Below are positions 11,660 to 23,800 of a stretch of DNA of 64,000 nucleotides, piece after piece. The stretch lies in contig NC_133771.1 in assembly GCF_003597395.2 (NCBI RefSeq), positions 58,248,713-58,312,712 on the forward strand, written 5' to 3'. This DNA is from Chelonoidis abingdonii (taxonomy: Eukaryota > Chordata > Testudines > Testudinidae). The position numbers and the translations under genes are program-made. The stretch's first letter is position 1. Every line of letters starts with the position of its first letter. The notes beneath the pieces were generated by a model that made no database searches, was not told the DNA's origin, and saw nothing but the letters and a program-made list of their open reading frames with translations.

Positions 11660-11830
11660 AATTTAAATAATATTTTGTGCTTATATAATGCTTTTTAAAC
11701 ACAAGGTCTGTATAGCTGAGAGCACTGCAGTTATGTCCATTTTAAAGAAAGGAAAACTGATGTACATACAGAAGATAAGGGGCTTTCCCAAAGCCAGTCA
11801 AAAAATTCTACTGATGTGCTTTAGTGCATT
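11660..11830 (+). repeat. second MIR/CORE-like SINE remnant
   Basis: 'cattttaaagaaaggaaaac', 'tgatgtacatacagaagata' and 'ggggctttcccaaagccagt' again follow the MIR core order (ATTTTACAGA, GAGGAAACTGA, TTGCCCAAGGTCA) in a decayed form. Confidence 0.45.
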
Positions 11831-11869
11831 TTTAAGGTCACAGCAAGTCTTCCCTTTGCGTTAACAAGA

Positions 11870-12760
11870 CGTGTGGAAAGAGCACGAGGCTCTCCGCCCT
11901 TCCCCAGCTCCACTACCCCGCGCCTCGCCGCTGCGGTTGTCACTGCAGGTGGCAGGCGCCAGGCTCAGTCAGCGGAAGAGGCTCATACCAGGCCCCGCCC
12001 CAGCCGTCACTGAGGTGCGCTCGGATCTCGTTTAGGCGTTCACCTGGTGGCGGATGGATACGTGGACGGTTTATACCCCACCCCTAATTTAAACACACTG
12101 GAGGATCTTTTGTATCTCAGTGAAATCATAGATGTTTCAATCGTCTCGGGAATCCCAACAGGCAATCTCGTGGTGAAGAGGCCCTTGGACTGTAGTGTTC
12201 CAGGCTGGGGACTATTTTCTATGCTATGCTGGACGCGTTACTTGGAAAGGAGGGATTGAAGGCGGATATAGGTGCAAGTAGTTCCGGTTAAGGAAGTGTG
12301 TCTGCAGCCGGCTGCCGGTGCCCGGTTGCGTGAGGGTCGGAGCGGAGCTGGTCCCAGCTGTGCCAGCGCGTAGGGAGCCGCCGCCATGTCGACCCGCTCG
12401 TGCCGGGAGAAGGCGCAGAAGCAGAACGAGCAGCACCAGGCCATCCTGGCCAAGCTGCTGCGGGAGGAGGACAACAAGTACTGCGCCGACTGCGAGGCCA
12501 AGGGTACGGCCGGCCGGCCGGGGAGGGGCCGGGGGTGCTGGCAGTGCCCGGGCGGGGTCGCGGTCTCCGGGGTGATGTGGTCCCGGGCCCCCTGCGCGGG
12601 CGGGGAAGGCGGTCGGTGGAGCAAGGGGTCCGGGTGGCTCCCTGCGGGGAGGGAGATCGGGCCGGGGGCCCCGGGCAGAAGACAGCGGCCGGAAAGCTCC
12701 CTGCTCGGCCGGCAGAACTGAGCACTCACTAGGGCAGCTGACTTCTTGGGAAGCGTGTAT
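11870..12760 (+). promoter_or_regulatory. SMAP1: SMAP1 CpG-island promoter
   Basis: Composition shifts sharply from AT-rich to GC-rich with many CpG dinucleotides, and the block surrounds the first coding exon. An ETS-type site (GTTCCGGTTA at 12281-12290, reverse complement TAACCGGAAC) lies about 100 bp upstream of the start codon. I see no clear TATA box, which fits a housekeeping-type dispersed promoter. The long frames on the minus strand here (up to 300 codons) follow from the GC-rich, stop-poor composition. Transcription start sites cannot be fixed from sequence alone. Confidence 0.8.
12386..12503 (+). CDS. SMAP1: SMAP1 coding exon 1
   Basis: This exon encodes the first 39 residues plus one base of an ArfGAP that stimulates GTP hydrolysis on Arf6 at the plasma membrane and in clathrin-dependent endocytosis (known for SMAP1). 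The peptide begins MSTRSCREKAQKQNEQHQ and ends LREEDNKYCADCEAKG; CADC is the first half of the ArfGAP C4 zinc finger. The start is supported by a good Kozak context (gccgccATGt) and by an in-frame TAG at 12371-12373, five codons upstream. The splice donor is AAGG|GTACGG, phase 1. Close similarity to SMAP1 rather than SMAP2 is from memory and is confirmed by exons 3 and 4. No substitution at the zinc ligands is visible. Confidence 0.95.
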
Positions 12761-14357
12761 GGGGCAGGTCTTGTTATTGGCCCTTCCCAGGGCCCGAAGG
12801 AGGAGTCGGGGCTGGCGAGCGGGCTTTGCTCTGGGAGGGCCGAGTGGCCCGGCTGGCCGAAGTGCCGGCTGTAGGGTGAGGCTGGTACTAGGTGGTGGCC
12901 AGTGCTGTGTGCCGCTATCCTGTGAACTCTGCAAACACTCCCGGGGTTCCTGGTTCTCGGGAGAGCCGGCCAGTATCTGCCCGTGCTAATGACTGATTTG
13001 ATGTTCTTGTGGGATATGGGCCTGTGAGTATAGTGGGCCCAAATTGCTTCTTGCAAATAAGCTGCAGTGAGGAAAAGGGCTGGAATTTGAACAGTTACAG
13101 TAAAAAACAGTTGGGAGGTTGATGCGGAAAAATCGATCATCCTTTCATTTAATTTTAAAATAATTTTGTTTTCACCTGGGATGTATTTTGATTATTCCAA
13201 AATAAGGAAAATGTCCCTTGGGTTTTTATGTAGTCTCTGACCTACACCTTTTTTGAAGTTTCACTGTTGCCCTTGCTTTTTAATGGACAGAAGTGAATCC
13301 TGCTTGAGTGACCTGGTAGTTGGTCAATGGACAGCGTCAGGAAGCTACCTCTTTAACGTTTGGTACAGACACTGTATTACTTGAGATGAATGTTGCAACA
13401 CTAGAGTAAGGTGATATATTTAAAAAAAAGTACAGCATTTAGGCAATTAAGCTATTAAATATTGAATATTTAAGGTCTATTGTGCATAAGACTCATCTTC
13501 AATAACATATTTTGCAGTATTAGTTTGAATGATGTGATGAGTAAAATGTAAGGATTATTAGACCATGGTCAGACTTAAAACAGGGAAATTATTTTGTCCA
13601 AAAGTGACAGACTGCATAAATTTATTTTTAATCTTGCATCATGTTTTTAAAAATGTAAAAATATTTATATAGTAGGTAATATAATAAAAGGCATACAATA
13701 GTAATGCATACAATACACTTTTGGTGATTACCTTGTTTGAACAAGTGTGATAATCCTCTTGTATTAGCTGAATAATCAACTGCTCCATTGTGACAGCCAT
13801 AACTATGTTGTTCAGGACAGGGACCCACTGGGCACCTCCAAAGATGAACCATGAGACTTTACAGTTTGAGCTAAAGACTAATTTCGATAGCCAAGAGCTC
13901 TGTCATAGTTATCTTTTGTGGATTAGCCATGGGTTGGGGAGAAGGGAGAAATACTTAGCATGCACCAAACTCTGCATTATTTAGGCTTTTGTAGACAAGT
14001 ATCACATTAAACTGCACAGCATGTAGCACAAAGAAGTCACGGTCTTAACAGGAAATAGCTTCTATGGAAACATAGAACGAGTGATGGAAAAGACCTAAGT
14101 CATCTAGTTTTCCTTTCCAATGCATGGTTGTTCCTTCTTATGTACTTGCTAGTGTTCTGTCAGTAATTTTCAGCAAACTGTGACCATTTTCTGGCTATCG
14201 TCTTCTCCCCTTCACACCCCCCCCCATTTCCAATACATTTTTTTCTGGCCTCAGGCCTTTGATCATCAGAGCCACCTGGGTAGCTATTTATTTCTTACAT
14301 TTTTTTCAGAAGAGCTGTGGTGCGTTTGTGACTTTCTGCACGCCATTTTTACCATGG
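12504..14357 (+). other. start of SMAP1 intron 1, no other gene
   Basis: The first 250 bp are the tail of the CpG island; the rest is AT-rich intron. A C-run (about 14216-14225) is the only simple-sequence feature. Short frames here lack recognisable domains. Confidence 0.6.
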
Positions 14358-15475
14358 TGATGTAATTATATGTTTAGTAGAATGTATGCCTTGCAAGGTA
14401 TCATTCTAAAAGTCTTGATCAACTAAACATTAATATCTCATTGAATTGTACGTACTGTCTTTGTATGTGAAGTTATGAAGTTTTGCTAGGTACATGTTAC
14501 AGAAAGATGATGTAAAGAGACTCGCAAATAGCCTTTCAGGTACAAGAGTGAAGAAGCTAGCTAGACTGTGCTAATGGACCAAAGAAGAGCTTGTCCTTCC
14601 TTGGGTACTCCTCAGACAGCCTATGGATAATAGTTGCTATGACTCAGCAAGGCATGCAAGGGCGTGTGACCAGATCACATGATACTGAATGCCGTTTTGA
14701 TACCTGTACTTTTCTACAAACTGGGCTGGGAACTTGGCTGGGAACAAAGTGGTTCCTGCCATATGGAAAAACTCTATAAGGGGGAAGTGACCTCATGACT
14801 AGGACTTGCTCCTCTACAAGACAATACCTGGAAACACTGGAGAAACAAAGACTAATCTAGGGAAGAAGGTTCCCTGCAGGAAAGAAGACCTGTATAAAGA
14901 GGCTAAAACCTGCTTGTATCAGTCAGAATGAGAGAGTGCTGTTTCAAATCCTGTCTAGTTTGTATGAGACTTAGATTGCAATTTTGTTTGTTTGCTAGGT
15001 AATCTACTTTGATCTGTTTGCTATCAATTAAAATCTCCTTTTCTGTAGTTAATAAACCTGTCTTGTGTTAACCAGTGTTATTGAGTGAAGTGTTAGGGAA
15101 TCTTCACTCTGTTAACAAAGTCTAGTGCATATTTCCCTTGCATTGAGGGGGAAAGCCGACTATTTAATGAGCAGACCCCTGCGCAGTGAAAGATGGTATA
15201 ATTCTGGGTTTATACTCCTGTAGCAGTGTAAGGCTGTGGAACTGGGAAATTGGCTGGTACTTTTATTGTTGGTCCATAAGTGGCTTAGGTAAAGCACTCA
15301 GGTGACTTGGTTGGGTGTGTGGCACCATCTGCTGTTGGATTGCATGATAACAGGCCTGGAGAGGCTGGCTAGGTCTCATCATCAGAGTAGGGTGAGAGAG
15401 ATCAACCCAGCTGAGTTGTTAGTGGGCACAGAGGTTCAAACAGATCCCAGACTGCACCTTGGGGCTACAACCAAT
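14358..15475 (+). mobile_element. LTR-type element, family B
   Basis: It begins near TGATGTAATTATATG and ends near 'ccttggggctaca'. It shows an LTR promoter layout: 'ccatatggaaaaactctata' followed by 'agggggaagtgacctcatga' (TATA region at about 14772), then 'cttagattgcaattttgttt' and a polyadenylation signal AATAAA at about 15051. I recall this as a multicopy turtle LTR. No internal genes and no second copy are present. The ends are approximate: weak 'acca' words flank both sides, too short to count as a proven duplication. Confidence 0.6.
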
Positions 15476-15619
15476 CTCCATGTTGTGCTTGTCACTGTCT
15501 CCTTCACACCTGTGGATTTTAATGCTTAGCACCTAAATGATTCTTACATTTTCTAAACTCTGTGTAAATTAATTTGTCTCATTACCACCATAATGCAGAT
15601 TTCTTAGAGTTCCAGAACT

Positions 15620-16316
15620 TGATTACTTGAAATCTTATACTTTTGTTCTTCATCAAGCACTGCTCTCTCTAATCTCTGCTGAGTTCCTCTTCTTTGATAA
15701 TCATCTTGTTTCTTTCAGTTACCTATCATACCACCACCATGCCTTCGCACTTAGTCTCAGTCCATCTGCTTTTGGCGCTCTCTTCTCTTCCATTAATAGG
15801 GCTGGTGATTCTGTGTATGCTTTGCTCTCTCTTCCTCCCCCTCCCCCCCCCGACTCTTTTTGGTGCCTACCTTCCATTGTAAGGTCCATGCTGCCAACCT
15901 GCAGCCCTGATGCACCCTTAATATGTTTCCTTCTCTCCTGCTCTTGCAGTGCACAGTGTCTCTCACAGAAATCCCATGACCAGGCTGATCTTCTCCATCA
16001 CAAATTTATTCTCTCCTGTTTCAATTTTGTCATTTTCCTAGCTAAACAGCTCTGGATCTCAAGTTAAATGAATCTCGTACTGGCAATCCTGATACCGAAT
16101 CACCACCTTGGGCTCACCTGATGTTCTCTCTCTCTTCACAAAGCTTGCAGATTTCTTCCAAGAGAAAATTGTCAAAATGCAAGATGGTGATCTCCCTTGG
16201 CTTGGCCTTCTCTCTTCCCTTCCCTCCTACAACTTTCTTCTCCCTGTCACAGATGCAGAACTTTCTAATGTACTCGCTTCCTCTAATCTTTCCACTAGCT
16301 CCAATGACCCCATCCC
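15620..16316 (+). mobile_element. old LINE ORF2 remnant (L2/L3-like)
   Basis: In frame near 16120-16330 the translation reads LFTKLADFFQEKIVKMQDG and later LPVTDAELSNVLASSNLST, then SNDPIPVEPC. This follows the spacer between endonuclease and RT in L2/L3-type LINEs (a DFFxxKI motif, then a (T)xxELxxLLxSSK.(T)xxxDPIP motif). The upstream part (15627-16067) is Ser/Pro-rich and more doubtful. The remnant stops where a pogo-like MITE begins, before any RT catalytic motif. Confidence 0.5.
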
Positions 16317-16500
16317 AGTGGAACCCTGTTTATCTGATCTAATTGGGGCCAGGGCTAGATTGGATAATCAGGAGAATTCGCAAAGAGCTTCCCATCTTTT
16401 ATTTCAAGATGGGCGTACGGTGGCTTCAGCCCTGGGCGGCTGGTGGTTTGTGTTAATATGGAGAGCTGGATAATGGAGGCTCGGATAAATGGGGTTCTAC
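16317..16500. mobile_element. pogo/Tigger-like MITE
   Basis: Inverted termini: CAGTGGAACCCTGTTTATCTGATC on the left (first 20 bases paired) and 'gataaatggggttctactg' on the right, the latter followed by TA. The left TA is not visible because the repeat abuts the LINE remnant. There is no coding capacity. Confidence 0.55.
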
Positions 16501-17611
16501 TGTATATCAGTAAAACGTGTTCAAGTGATACCTATTTATATTGTGGCTAGGGAAATTAAAGTTCAGCATTTCATTTCAATTGCAGAAAAATGCAGATTTT
16601 TATATTTTTATCAGAGAATTTAGGTTTTTTAATCATGGAACAATTATCAGCAGGGATCCTAGTTATCATTGGTGTACAACGTCTGTCTCTTAGAGTCTTT
16701 AATATAAAGAGAGAGAGAAATCTAGCATTTCCCTTAGTAAGTTGTTCCAGTGGCTAATTACATTAACTGTTACAGTTTGCAATGTATTTTTTTCCAGTTT
16801 GCATCTATCTTTATTTTTACACCTTGTTATTTTTGTTTACTGGATTAGAGTCCCCTAATATCAGAAATCTTCTCATGTAGGTACTTAGACTGCAGGTACT
16901 TCTTAACTTTCAAGTAGGTCATGATGTCTGGTACCATGTTCCCCTTCTTTATATTCTGGATAAATTCTCTGGCAAGAACTCAGTCCATAGTGGTTTCTCT
17001 TGTAGTTGAGATGTATATCCAGATGTAAATTCAACTTGATACTTATTTTCCATTCTTTTAGCAGTGACAAGTTCCCCACTACCGGTTTCTCCTATCCACA
17101 AGTCTAAAAGCATATCTAAAGACAGCATGATATCACTTCTGTGATCAGAGGCTATTTTACTTAAGCAGAAGTCTCTTGCAGTGTAGGATGAATCTAAAAC
17201 TCTTCACACTCTAAGTTGGCTTCCAAATCTTTGCTAATGTATGGCACCAGAATGCTCTATGATCCCTTGCATTAACCATGACCTAGTCTTCTTTCCATGT
17301 GCCTGATGTGATTGTTTAGAACTAATCTTCTGTGGCTGAATAGTAGGAATTATACAGTGTTCTGTAGGATATCTCTTACCATTTTTGTGATATATATATT
17401 TTTTTTTAAGCCCCAGCACATGGGACATGCCATTGTGATGGTTTTATCATGACCATGTTTTCTAAACTGATCAAAAACTACTTTTAGGAGGGCCATGAGA
17501 CTCTTAGATCTGAAAAGCTTTTCATGCTTTCCTGTGAATCAGCAGACATGAAATGTACCTGAGTTTTTTGAAATGATTCTTGTCGTTCTTTACTGTTATT
17601 TATAGTGTTCA
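16501..17611. other. SMAP1 intron 1, nothing recognised
   Basis: AT-rich intron sequence. Short GA-rich stretch near 16708-16720. No gene or clear repeat seen. Confidence 0.45.
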
Positions 17612-17765
17612 TAATAGCAGCCACTTCCTGCAGCTCCATTGGCTGGGAATGGCAAGCTGGGAACTGAGGGGTTCCGTGCCTGTGAATGCTCCAGGTAAAC
17701 AAAACATCCAGGCCTGCTAGTGGCTTACCTGATGGGCCAGGAGCCAAAGTTTGCCAACCCCTAAA
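17612..17765. mobile_element. half of a foldback hAT MITE
   Basis: 'cacttcctgcagctccattg', 'gctgggaatggc' and 'gtaaacaaaacatccaggcc' followed by 'gccaaagtttgccaacccct' correspond to the right half of the family at 5276-5633 and to 49583-49690. The other arm is missing. Confidence 0.6.
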
Positions 17766-19200
17766 ATATAGGGTCAGCTTATGAAAAGGTCATACAGTTT
17801 TTTGCTTTTTTTACTTAACCATCTTGGGGGGTCAGCTTATAAATGAATGGGCTATTGAATGAGTATCTACAGTAATCAAGTTCTTACCTTTTTTGAGATT
17901 CTACAGCAATGATCTTCTACACAATGCTGTTGTGGGCAAAATCTTCCAAACAATGGTGGTCTTTTCCTTGAAACATGCTTTCAGTGCCTCTGAAAGGACA
18001 GCTCCCACTAGTCAAAATGAATGTACTAAAAATACAAAATTAAAACAAACAGTACAACATCTAAATTCACTTCTGAATACAATATTTTGCAATATAAGAT
18101 TTAATCAAATACATTTATTTGAGGATCCTCCCAACAACTCAAGATGTTGTATCTCTGCTCACTCCTGAAATCGGGTGGAAGAATCGGGACATTGACATCT
18201 GCAAAACTTCTTACTTCTACCTCTGAAATGGAACTGGTGGTAAAAGCAAGCTTTTATTCTGTATGGGGACTGGCCTGTACAGGGGGACATATTGCACAGT
18301 TGGCCAGTGAATTACACAACCAATTGTGAGACTGCACTGGAAAGTTGGGTATTTTGATTTCTGGATTTTATTCCTGGTTCTTGGAGCAGAGTTTGGTCAA
18401 ATGGATAGGTGGTGCACTACCAAGTATGTAATTTGGTATATTCCTTCCTTCTGAAAGGCAGTGTGTGTATTCAAATAGATGAGACTTGGGTAAGTCTAGA
18501 TACTGGGGGCTTATTCTGAGCTCATCCTGAAGTGACCTTTTGCAGATTATCCGTTATCTGTACATAAGGGGAATGATAAGTAGTTCCCCAAAGGTAAGGG
18601 TATTAAGCCTTTGTTAATAAGACTCCCGAAGTGCAGAGGAAGATTAACAGCAGTCATAAGAGCTGGGACTTGAAGGCTTGTGCTTTCTGGGCTTGCAGTT
18701 CAGTGCAGCTTCCCCTAAGCTGCACAGTATGCATGTGTGTGTGTTCACTCATAGTTCTGGATTCAAAATTATGTTAAATGAGTTAAAATTGAGTACATGT
18801 CCTTAACACAAAAGTAAAAACATTAGAGATGTGGTAGCTATCTCAAAAACAAACATGACAAGTCAGGAAATTCAGTGGGAAGGTTACACTTTAAAGAAAT
18901 CCAAATAAGTTAAGGTGTGGAAATGCACATGGACGGCTCCTAGACAACCATAACTCTGTCTTGTGGCTTGGCAGTTCCTTGGAAAAACTAGTTTAGGATA
19001 AGGTGCTGGTAAATATTGTCTTAAACTGGGAAAATCAAAACCATTCCTAGAATATATTAATGAAAACTACTGGAAAATATTTAGCATTTTTATGCTAATT
19101 TTGCAGTGATATGGTCTGTTTAATTTTAATTAAAGGAAATAAAAATTTAAGAAGCCTGAACTTAAAGCTGTATGTTAATACTTTGCCTACCTGAAAAAGA
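17766..19200. other. SMAP1 intron 1, nothing recognised
   Basis: No gene or repeat recognised. A 91-codon frame at 17893-18168 has no known domain and is not called. Confidence 0.45.
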
Positions 19201-19300
19201 AACTGGAACTTCTGAATCTGGGAATTCCCTTTCTTTGTTTAGCAAATAAAATTACATGTTTTCTAAGCAAGGGGAATTCTCAGATTCAGAAGTTTCAGTT
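19201..19300. repeat. 100-bp hairpin-forming inverted repeat
   Basis: Left arm 19201-19229 (aactggaacttctgaatctg...) pairs with right arm 19271-19300 (...cagattcagaagtttcagtt) with two or three mismatches and a loop of about 41 bp. No coding potential. It could be a small MITE or a structured intronic element; I do not recognise the family. Confidence 0.7.
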
Positions 19301-20034
19301 GCAATGTGGGGAGGAGTGGCAGCCACTCGCCCAGCATCTTAGTGCAGGGGGAGAGTTTGGCTCTGCTCATCTCAGCTCACCTTTTTTCCCATGACCCTGT
19401 ACGAAACTCTACCCCACAACATTTGAAGTTTTTTTGGATATTTGGTGTAGTGCGTGGGTTGAAAGAAGGTATTTTGGTAAAGAATGTGATGGAAGGTGGA
19501 ATTCTCTGCAGAAGGACAAAGTTAAGGTTCTTTAGGCATTGACTGTGGTAGCAATAAGATGTGCCTGAGGATGGAGGAAAAAAAACTGTATACTCTTGAG
19601 CCACCTTGCTTTTCACTTCTTTGCTGTTGTTGTGTCATGTACATTGTGTGTTGCAGTCCTGATTGATTCACAACTAAATTTTGTACACTAGATGGGGTGG
19701 ACATTAGGAAGTGCAGCTGCTGACTGAAGATTTGATCATACATAACCTTTCTTTCATGTTCAGCTGCACAGAAGACCTTTTCATAGTAGGGTGAAATCTA
19801 ACTGAAAAATGTAGCTTCTGACAAATTGTGTGTTTGTACCATGATACTTGTGTGCACTGCTCATAAAGTTTATACATTGGCAACTCTTGGTGAAAATTTG
19901 CATATCAATACTTTTTTTCCCTCAAGTATGAATTTAGTCTGCAGGAATGGGGTTTACTTGACAGCCCTAGTAAATGAAGTTCTCTGTTTACAGAATGGTA
20001 GCAGGGCAGACCTCCATAAGAACTTAAGCAGTCA
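19301..20034. other. SMAP1 intron 1, nothing recognised
   Basis: Unremarkable intron sequence between the inverted repeat and a CR1 copy. Confidence 0.4.
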
Positions 20035-21210
20035 TGGAATAAGAGAGAAGGTCCTTTTCATGGATCAGTAAATGGTTAAACAATAGGGAATAAAGGGTTG
20101 GCATAAGGTCAGTATTCAGAATGTAAATAGTAGAATACTCCAAGGATCCATACTGGGATGTGTAGTGTTCATCATATTCATAAATCTGGAAAAACAGGGT
20201 AAACCAGTGAGGTGGCAGAGTTTGTGGATGATACTAAATGACTCGGATACTTAAGTCCAAAGCTAACTGAAGAATTACAAAGGAATCTCACTACACCTGG
20301 TGACTAGGCAACAAATGGCTGATGAATTTCAGTGCTGGTAGGCGCAAAGCACATTGGCAAACATAATCCCAACTATACCTACAGCTCTAAATTAGCTGAT
20401 ACTACTCGCATAAGATTTTGGAGTCATAGATAGTTTTGTGAATACATATGCCCCGTGAGCTGTGGCAGTCAAACACACTAACAAAGTTAGGAACCACTGG
20501 GAAAGGGATAGATAACAGAACAGAAAATATCACTGTGTCACTATATAAATTCATGGTACACCCATACCTTCAATATTGCATATGGTTCTGGTTGGCTCAT
20601 CTCAAGACAGATATTAGAATTGGAATAAGTACAGAGAAGAGCAACAAAAATGATTAGGGGGATAGCTTCCATAGAGAGGAGAGATTAAAAAGGGTAGGTC
20701 TGTTCATCTTGGAAAACAGATGACCAAGGGAGGAGGATATGTTAGAGGTGGCAAAAGTGAATACAGAAGTGTTGTGTGCTCCTTTTGTCTTATAACACAA
20801 GAACCAGAGGTCACCCAATGAAATTAATAGGCAGCAGGCTTAAAACAAAAGGAAGTATTACTTTACAGAACACACAGGGAACCTCTGGAACTCATTGCCA
20901 GGAGATGTTTTGAAGGCCAAAAATATAATTGAGTTTAAAAAAGAATACGATAAATTCATGGAGGATAGGTCTATCAATGGCTATTGGTCAAGATGGTTAG
21001 GGATACTCCAGGCATCCCTAAACCTCTGATCTCCAAAAACTGGGATTGGGCTACAGGAGATGGATTAATTGCCCTGTTTTCTTAATTCCCTCTGAAATGA
21101 CTGGAACTGTCCGCTGTTGTTGGAAGACAGGATCTCTGTGCTATATGGTCCATTGGTCTGAGTCAGTAGGGCCAACGTACCCCTATGTTTTGCATTAGAT
21201 CTGCTCAGGA
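20035..21210 (+). mobile_element. CR1 LINE, 5'-truncated, sense strand
   Basis: The frame around 20130-20210 reads like the CR1 RT palm (QGSILG-CVVFIIFINLE, where intact CR1 has PQGS.LGP.LF.IFINDL). Later come the 3' landmarks 'gagaagagcaacaaaaatga', 'cctctggaactcattgccag' (the xNLPREV region) and the 3' tail 'gatctctgtgctatatggtc' with 'cattggtctgagtcagtag'. Many indels and stops break the frame, and the endonuclease part is absent. Orientation is the same as SMAP1. Confidence 0.8.
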
Positions 21211-22253
21211 TGCTGAATTGTACAATTGGTTTGTTTTTAAGATATTGGTTAACAATGAGTGGCTGGACTACCAAGAAGAAATTTCAGCTTGAGTCCAGCT
21301 TCAAAAAAATTCATATTTAAAAATTTATGAAGAGAACTCAAAGTACACTAGAAAAAAATTCAGCAGCATAAAAAAATCGAGTGGAAGACCCCATCTAGTT
21401 TTAGATACAAACCAGACGTGTGCTCCTTTAAATTCATTTCGTAATTTAGCCTCAACTGTGGAGCCACAACCAGTCGTCTCTCTAATCCGATATACAGAAT
21501 AAAACAGGAAAATATTAGTGGTGGTTGAACATATTATAGTTAGGTTTCTTAGGCAAGTTCTTTGATTGGCAGCTTTAACTGCAACTGCGACTCTGCTTGC
21601 TCAATTTAACTTTAGATGTTCACTACCTCAAAGCGGCAGCACAGCTCTAATCTTCGTTTATGATGGACATCATTGCTTTTTCTTTCCTTGGCTTCTTAAA
21701 TTCATATAACTGAACTCCTCTAGAATGTGAAATAGTATCTTTCTCTTTCAAAACTAATGATTTGATTCTGATCCAATAGGACTCGCTAGGTATTGGAGTT
21801 TGCTTTTACTCCAGTCTTTGGAGAAAAGTGTCATGGGGGTGGAAGGGCAGAATATCCCTGCAAGTGCTTTATTCTTGTCTCCCTTACAGCTCACACCCAG
21901 TTTTCAGGTGAAGCTAAACTCTGTGCCAGAGAGGACCCTTATTTGTGTGTGTTTATTGCAGCAGTGGCAAAGCTGATATAGCTGCATCTGTATACCAGCA
22001 AATGTCTTTGGGGGTAGGGAATCTTGTTTTTTTGTGTCTCTTGAAGCTCACGGACCGCTTTTGCCACTATACAAATAACATTAAATGATGAAAAAAACTG
22101 TAGTCTGTATTATTTCTAAATCAGTAAGGAAGATGTATCTAATGGCTTGTTTTAAATTGTTCTTAGTTTAGCTTATGCTGACTCTTGGTTAACTAGCATT
22201 TTTTGAGATGGCACTGTTGTGTTTCAAGCTCCAGACCAAAATCCTAGCTTAAA
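21211..22253. other. SMAP1 intron 1, nothing recognised
   Basis: No gene or clear repeat recognised. Confidence 0.4.
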
Positions 22254-22345
22254 TTAGGGTGACCAGATGTTCCAATTTTATAGGGATAGTCCTGATATTT
22301 GGGGCAGTCCTGATATTTTGGGCTTTTTCTTATATAGGCTCCTAT
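22254..22345. repeat. short MITE fragment
   Basis: 'agggtgaccagatgttccaa' followed by 'ttttatagggatagtcctga' and 'gggctttttcttatataggc' is one arm of a common reptile MITE whose opposite end (CTGGTCACCCTA) is missing here. It contains an internal tandem duplication of 'cagtcctgatattt'. Confidence 0.5.
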
Positions 22346-22349
22346 TTAC

Positions 22350-22780
22350 TCATCCATGAGAATGATTAAAGGTTCAGAGAATGTGCTTTATAGTGATACT
22401 CAAGGAACTCAATCTGTTTAGATTAACAAAATGAAGATCATGAGGTGACTTGATCAATCTATAAGTACTTGGAACAAATATTTGACAGTGGGCTCCTGAG
22501 TACAGCAAACACACTCCAATAGCTGGTAGCTGAAGTTAGAAAAATGCAGTCTGGAATTTTTAACTGTTAAGATAATTAACCATTGAGGCAATTTCCCCAA
22601 GGGTTGTGGTGGATTCTCCATCTCTGGCAATTTTTAAGTCAAGACTGGATGTTTTTCTAAGAGAGATGCTTTAATTTATACAGGAACTAATTCAGGAAAG
22701 CCCTGTTGCCTGTAATAGGTCAGACTAGATAATCAGAAAGATCCATATCCAAAAGGAACCAGTGAGTCTGAGGTGTTGGC
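22350..22780 (+). mobile_element. CR1 LINE 3' fragment, sense strand
   Basis: 'atgattaaaggttcagagaa' near the left end, 'caatttccccaagggttgtg' and 'gtggattctccatctctggc' followed by 'tcaagactggatgtttttct' correspond to the C-terminal codons and 3' UTR of CR1. Frame is broken. Confidence 0.7.
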
Positions 22781-23792
22781 TGTAGGCTTTCTCCTAAAAT
22801 TTCCATCAGTTACCACCAGTCCATTCCACTGCTGGTAGCAACTGTGGAAATGCTAGTGTAAACAAGTGACCTGTGGTCTTCCCATGGTGGGATCTTCACT
22901 TGCTCAGATCTAGGTTATATGATGCTTAGGATGTTAGTGACTAGTTTGTCTACAGTAAAACTGACACCATTGGTAGAGCAGAATTGGAAGTATTAATTTT
23001 GAAGACCTCTTTGGAAGAAGCTAGCATAGTTAAAGCTTTTAAGTATAGCTCCAACTTTACTGCTCAAGCAACTGACCATTAACCACCTTCCTGTAACCAG
23101 GGCCTGGCCCCTTCTGCAGAGGGAATACTCCAACAGATGAAGAGGAATTTAATGAAATCACTTAAAATATTTGTTAATACTATTCAAAGGCTGTGAGTAT
23201 GTCTGGACTGCTTATGCCTGCAGTGAGGATTTATGAACTATCGCACCAGAAACTTTTGTTTTTCTCTTAAGCTCAGGTAGTATTGACAGTTATCTTAGAA
23301 GCAAAACCAAAAACTTGGAGTATTCAAATGAGCACAAATTCTCAGCATAAGCTATAGCTCTTCTCAGTAGTTCCAGAGGACAGAGATACAGATGGTCCAA
23401 AGTGATGCTCAGTCACAGGCTGAGCTGAAAAATCATTGGTTTTGGTTGGTGGTATTTATGAAGTCCTGTTGAAGTCCACCTCTGTTGCATGTGATTTTTC
23501 TCTTCCTTGCTCCAAGATGAAATTGACTATTTTTAGTATCTACTTTTGTATAAATTAGTATAATTGTTCAGAGCTAAGTGTTGATATTAGCAAAAGCAAA
23601 ATCTAAGAAGTGTGCCTTGCAGTTGAAGCAGAAGGTGGATAAGGTGTGTGGTGTTTTAGTTCCTTTGAGAGAGTGTTCCACAACATCAAACTGAACTTTA
23701 CTGTTTGGTACACATGTTCCAAGTATTTGTTTAGGGGCTTCCATACTAGTCATCTTTTGGCACTCATCTTTCTTCCTGGGGTTGCTTACTTC
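22781..23792. other. SMAP1 intron 1, nothing recognised
   Basis: No gene or clear repeat recognised. Confidence 0.4.
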
Positions 23793-23800
23793 TTCTAGTT

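Noticed and set aside
12047..12259. Small upstream gene or upstream ORF before SMAP1
   Set aside because: There is no family match, no good start context, and it lies in the promoter region more than 100 bp upstream of the in-frame stop preceding the SMAP1 start.
12224..13140. Minus-strand frames of 236 and 300 codons and other long frames over the CpG island
   Set aside because: They overlap SMAP1 exon 1 and its promoter, are Pro/Arg/Ala-rich, match no domain and follow from the stop-poor GC-rich composition.
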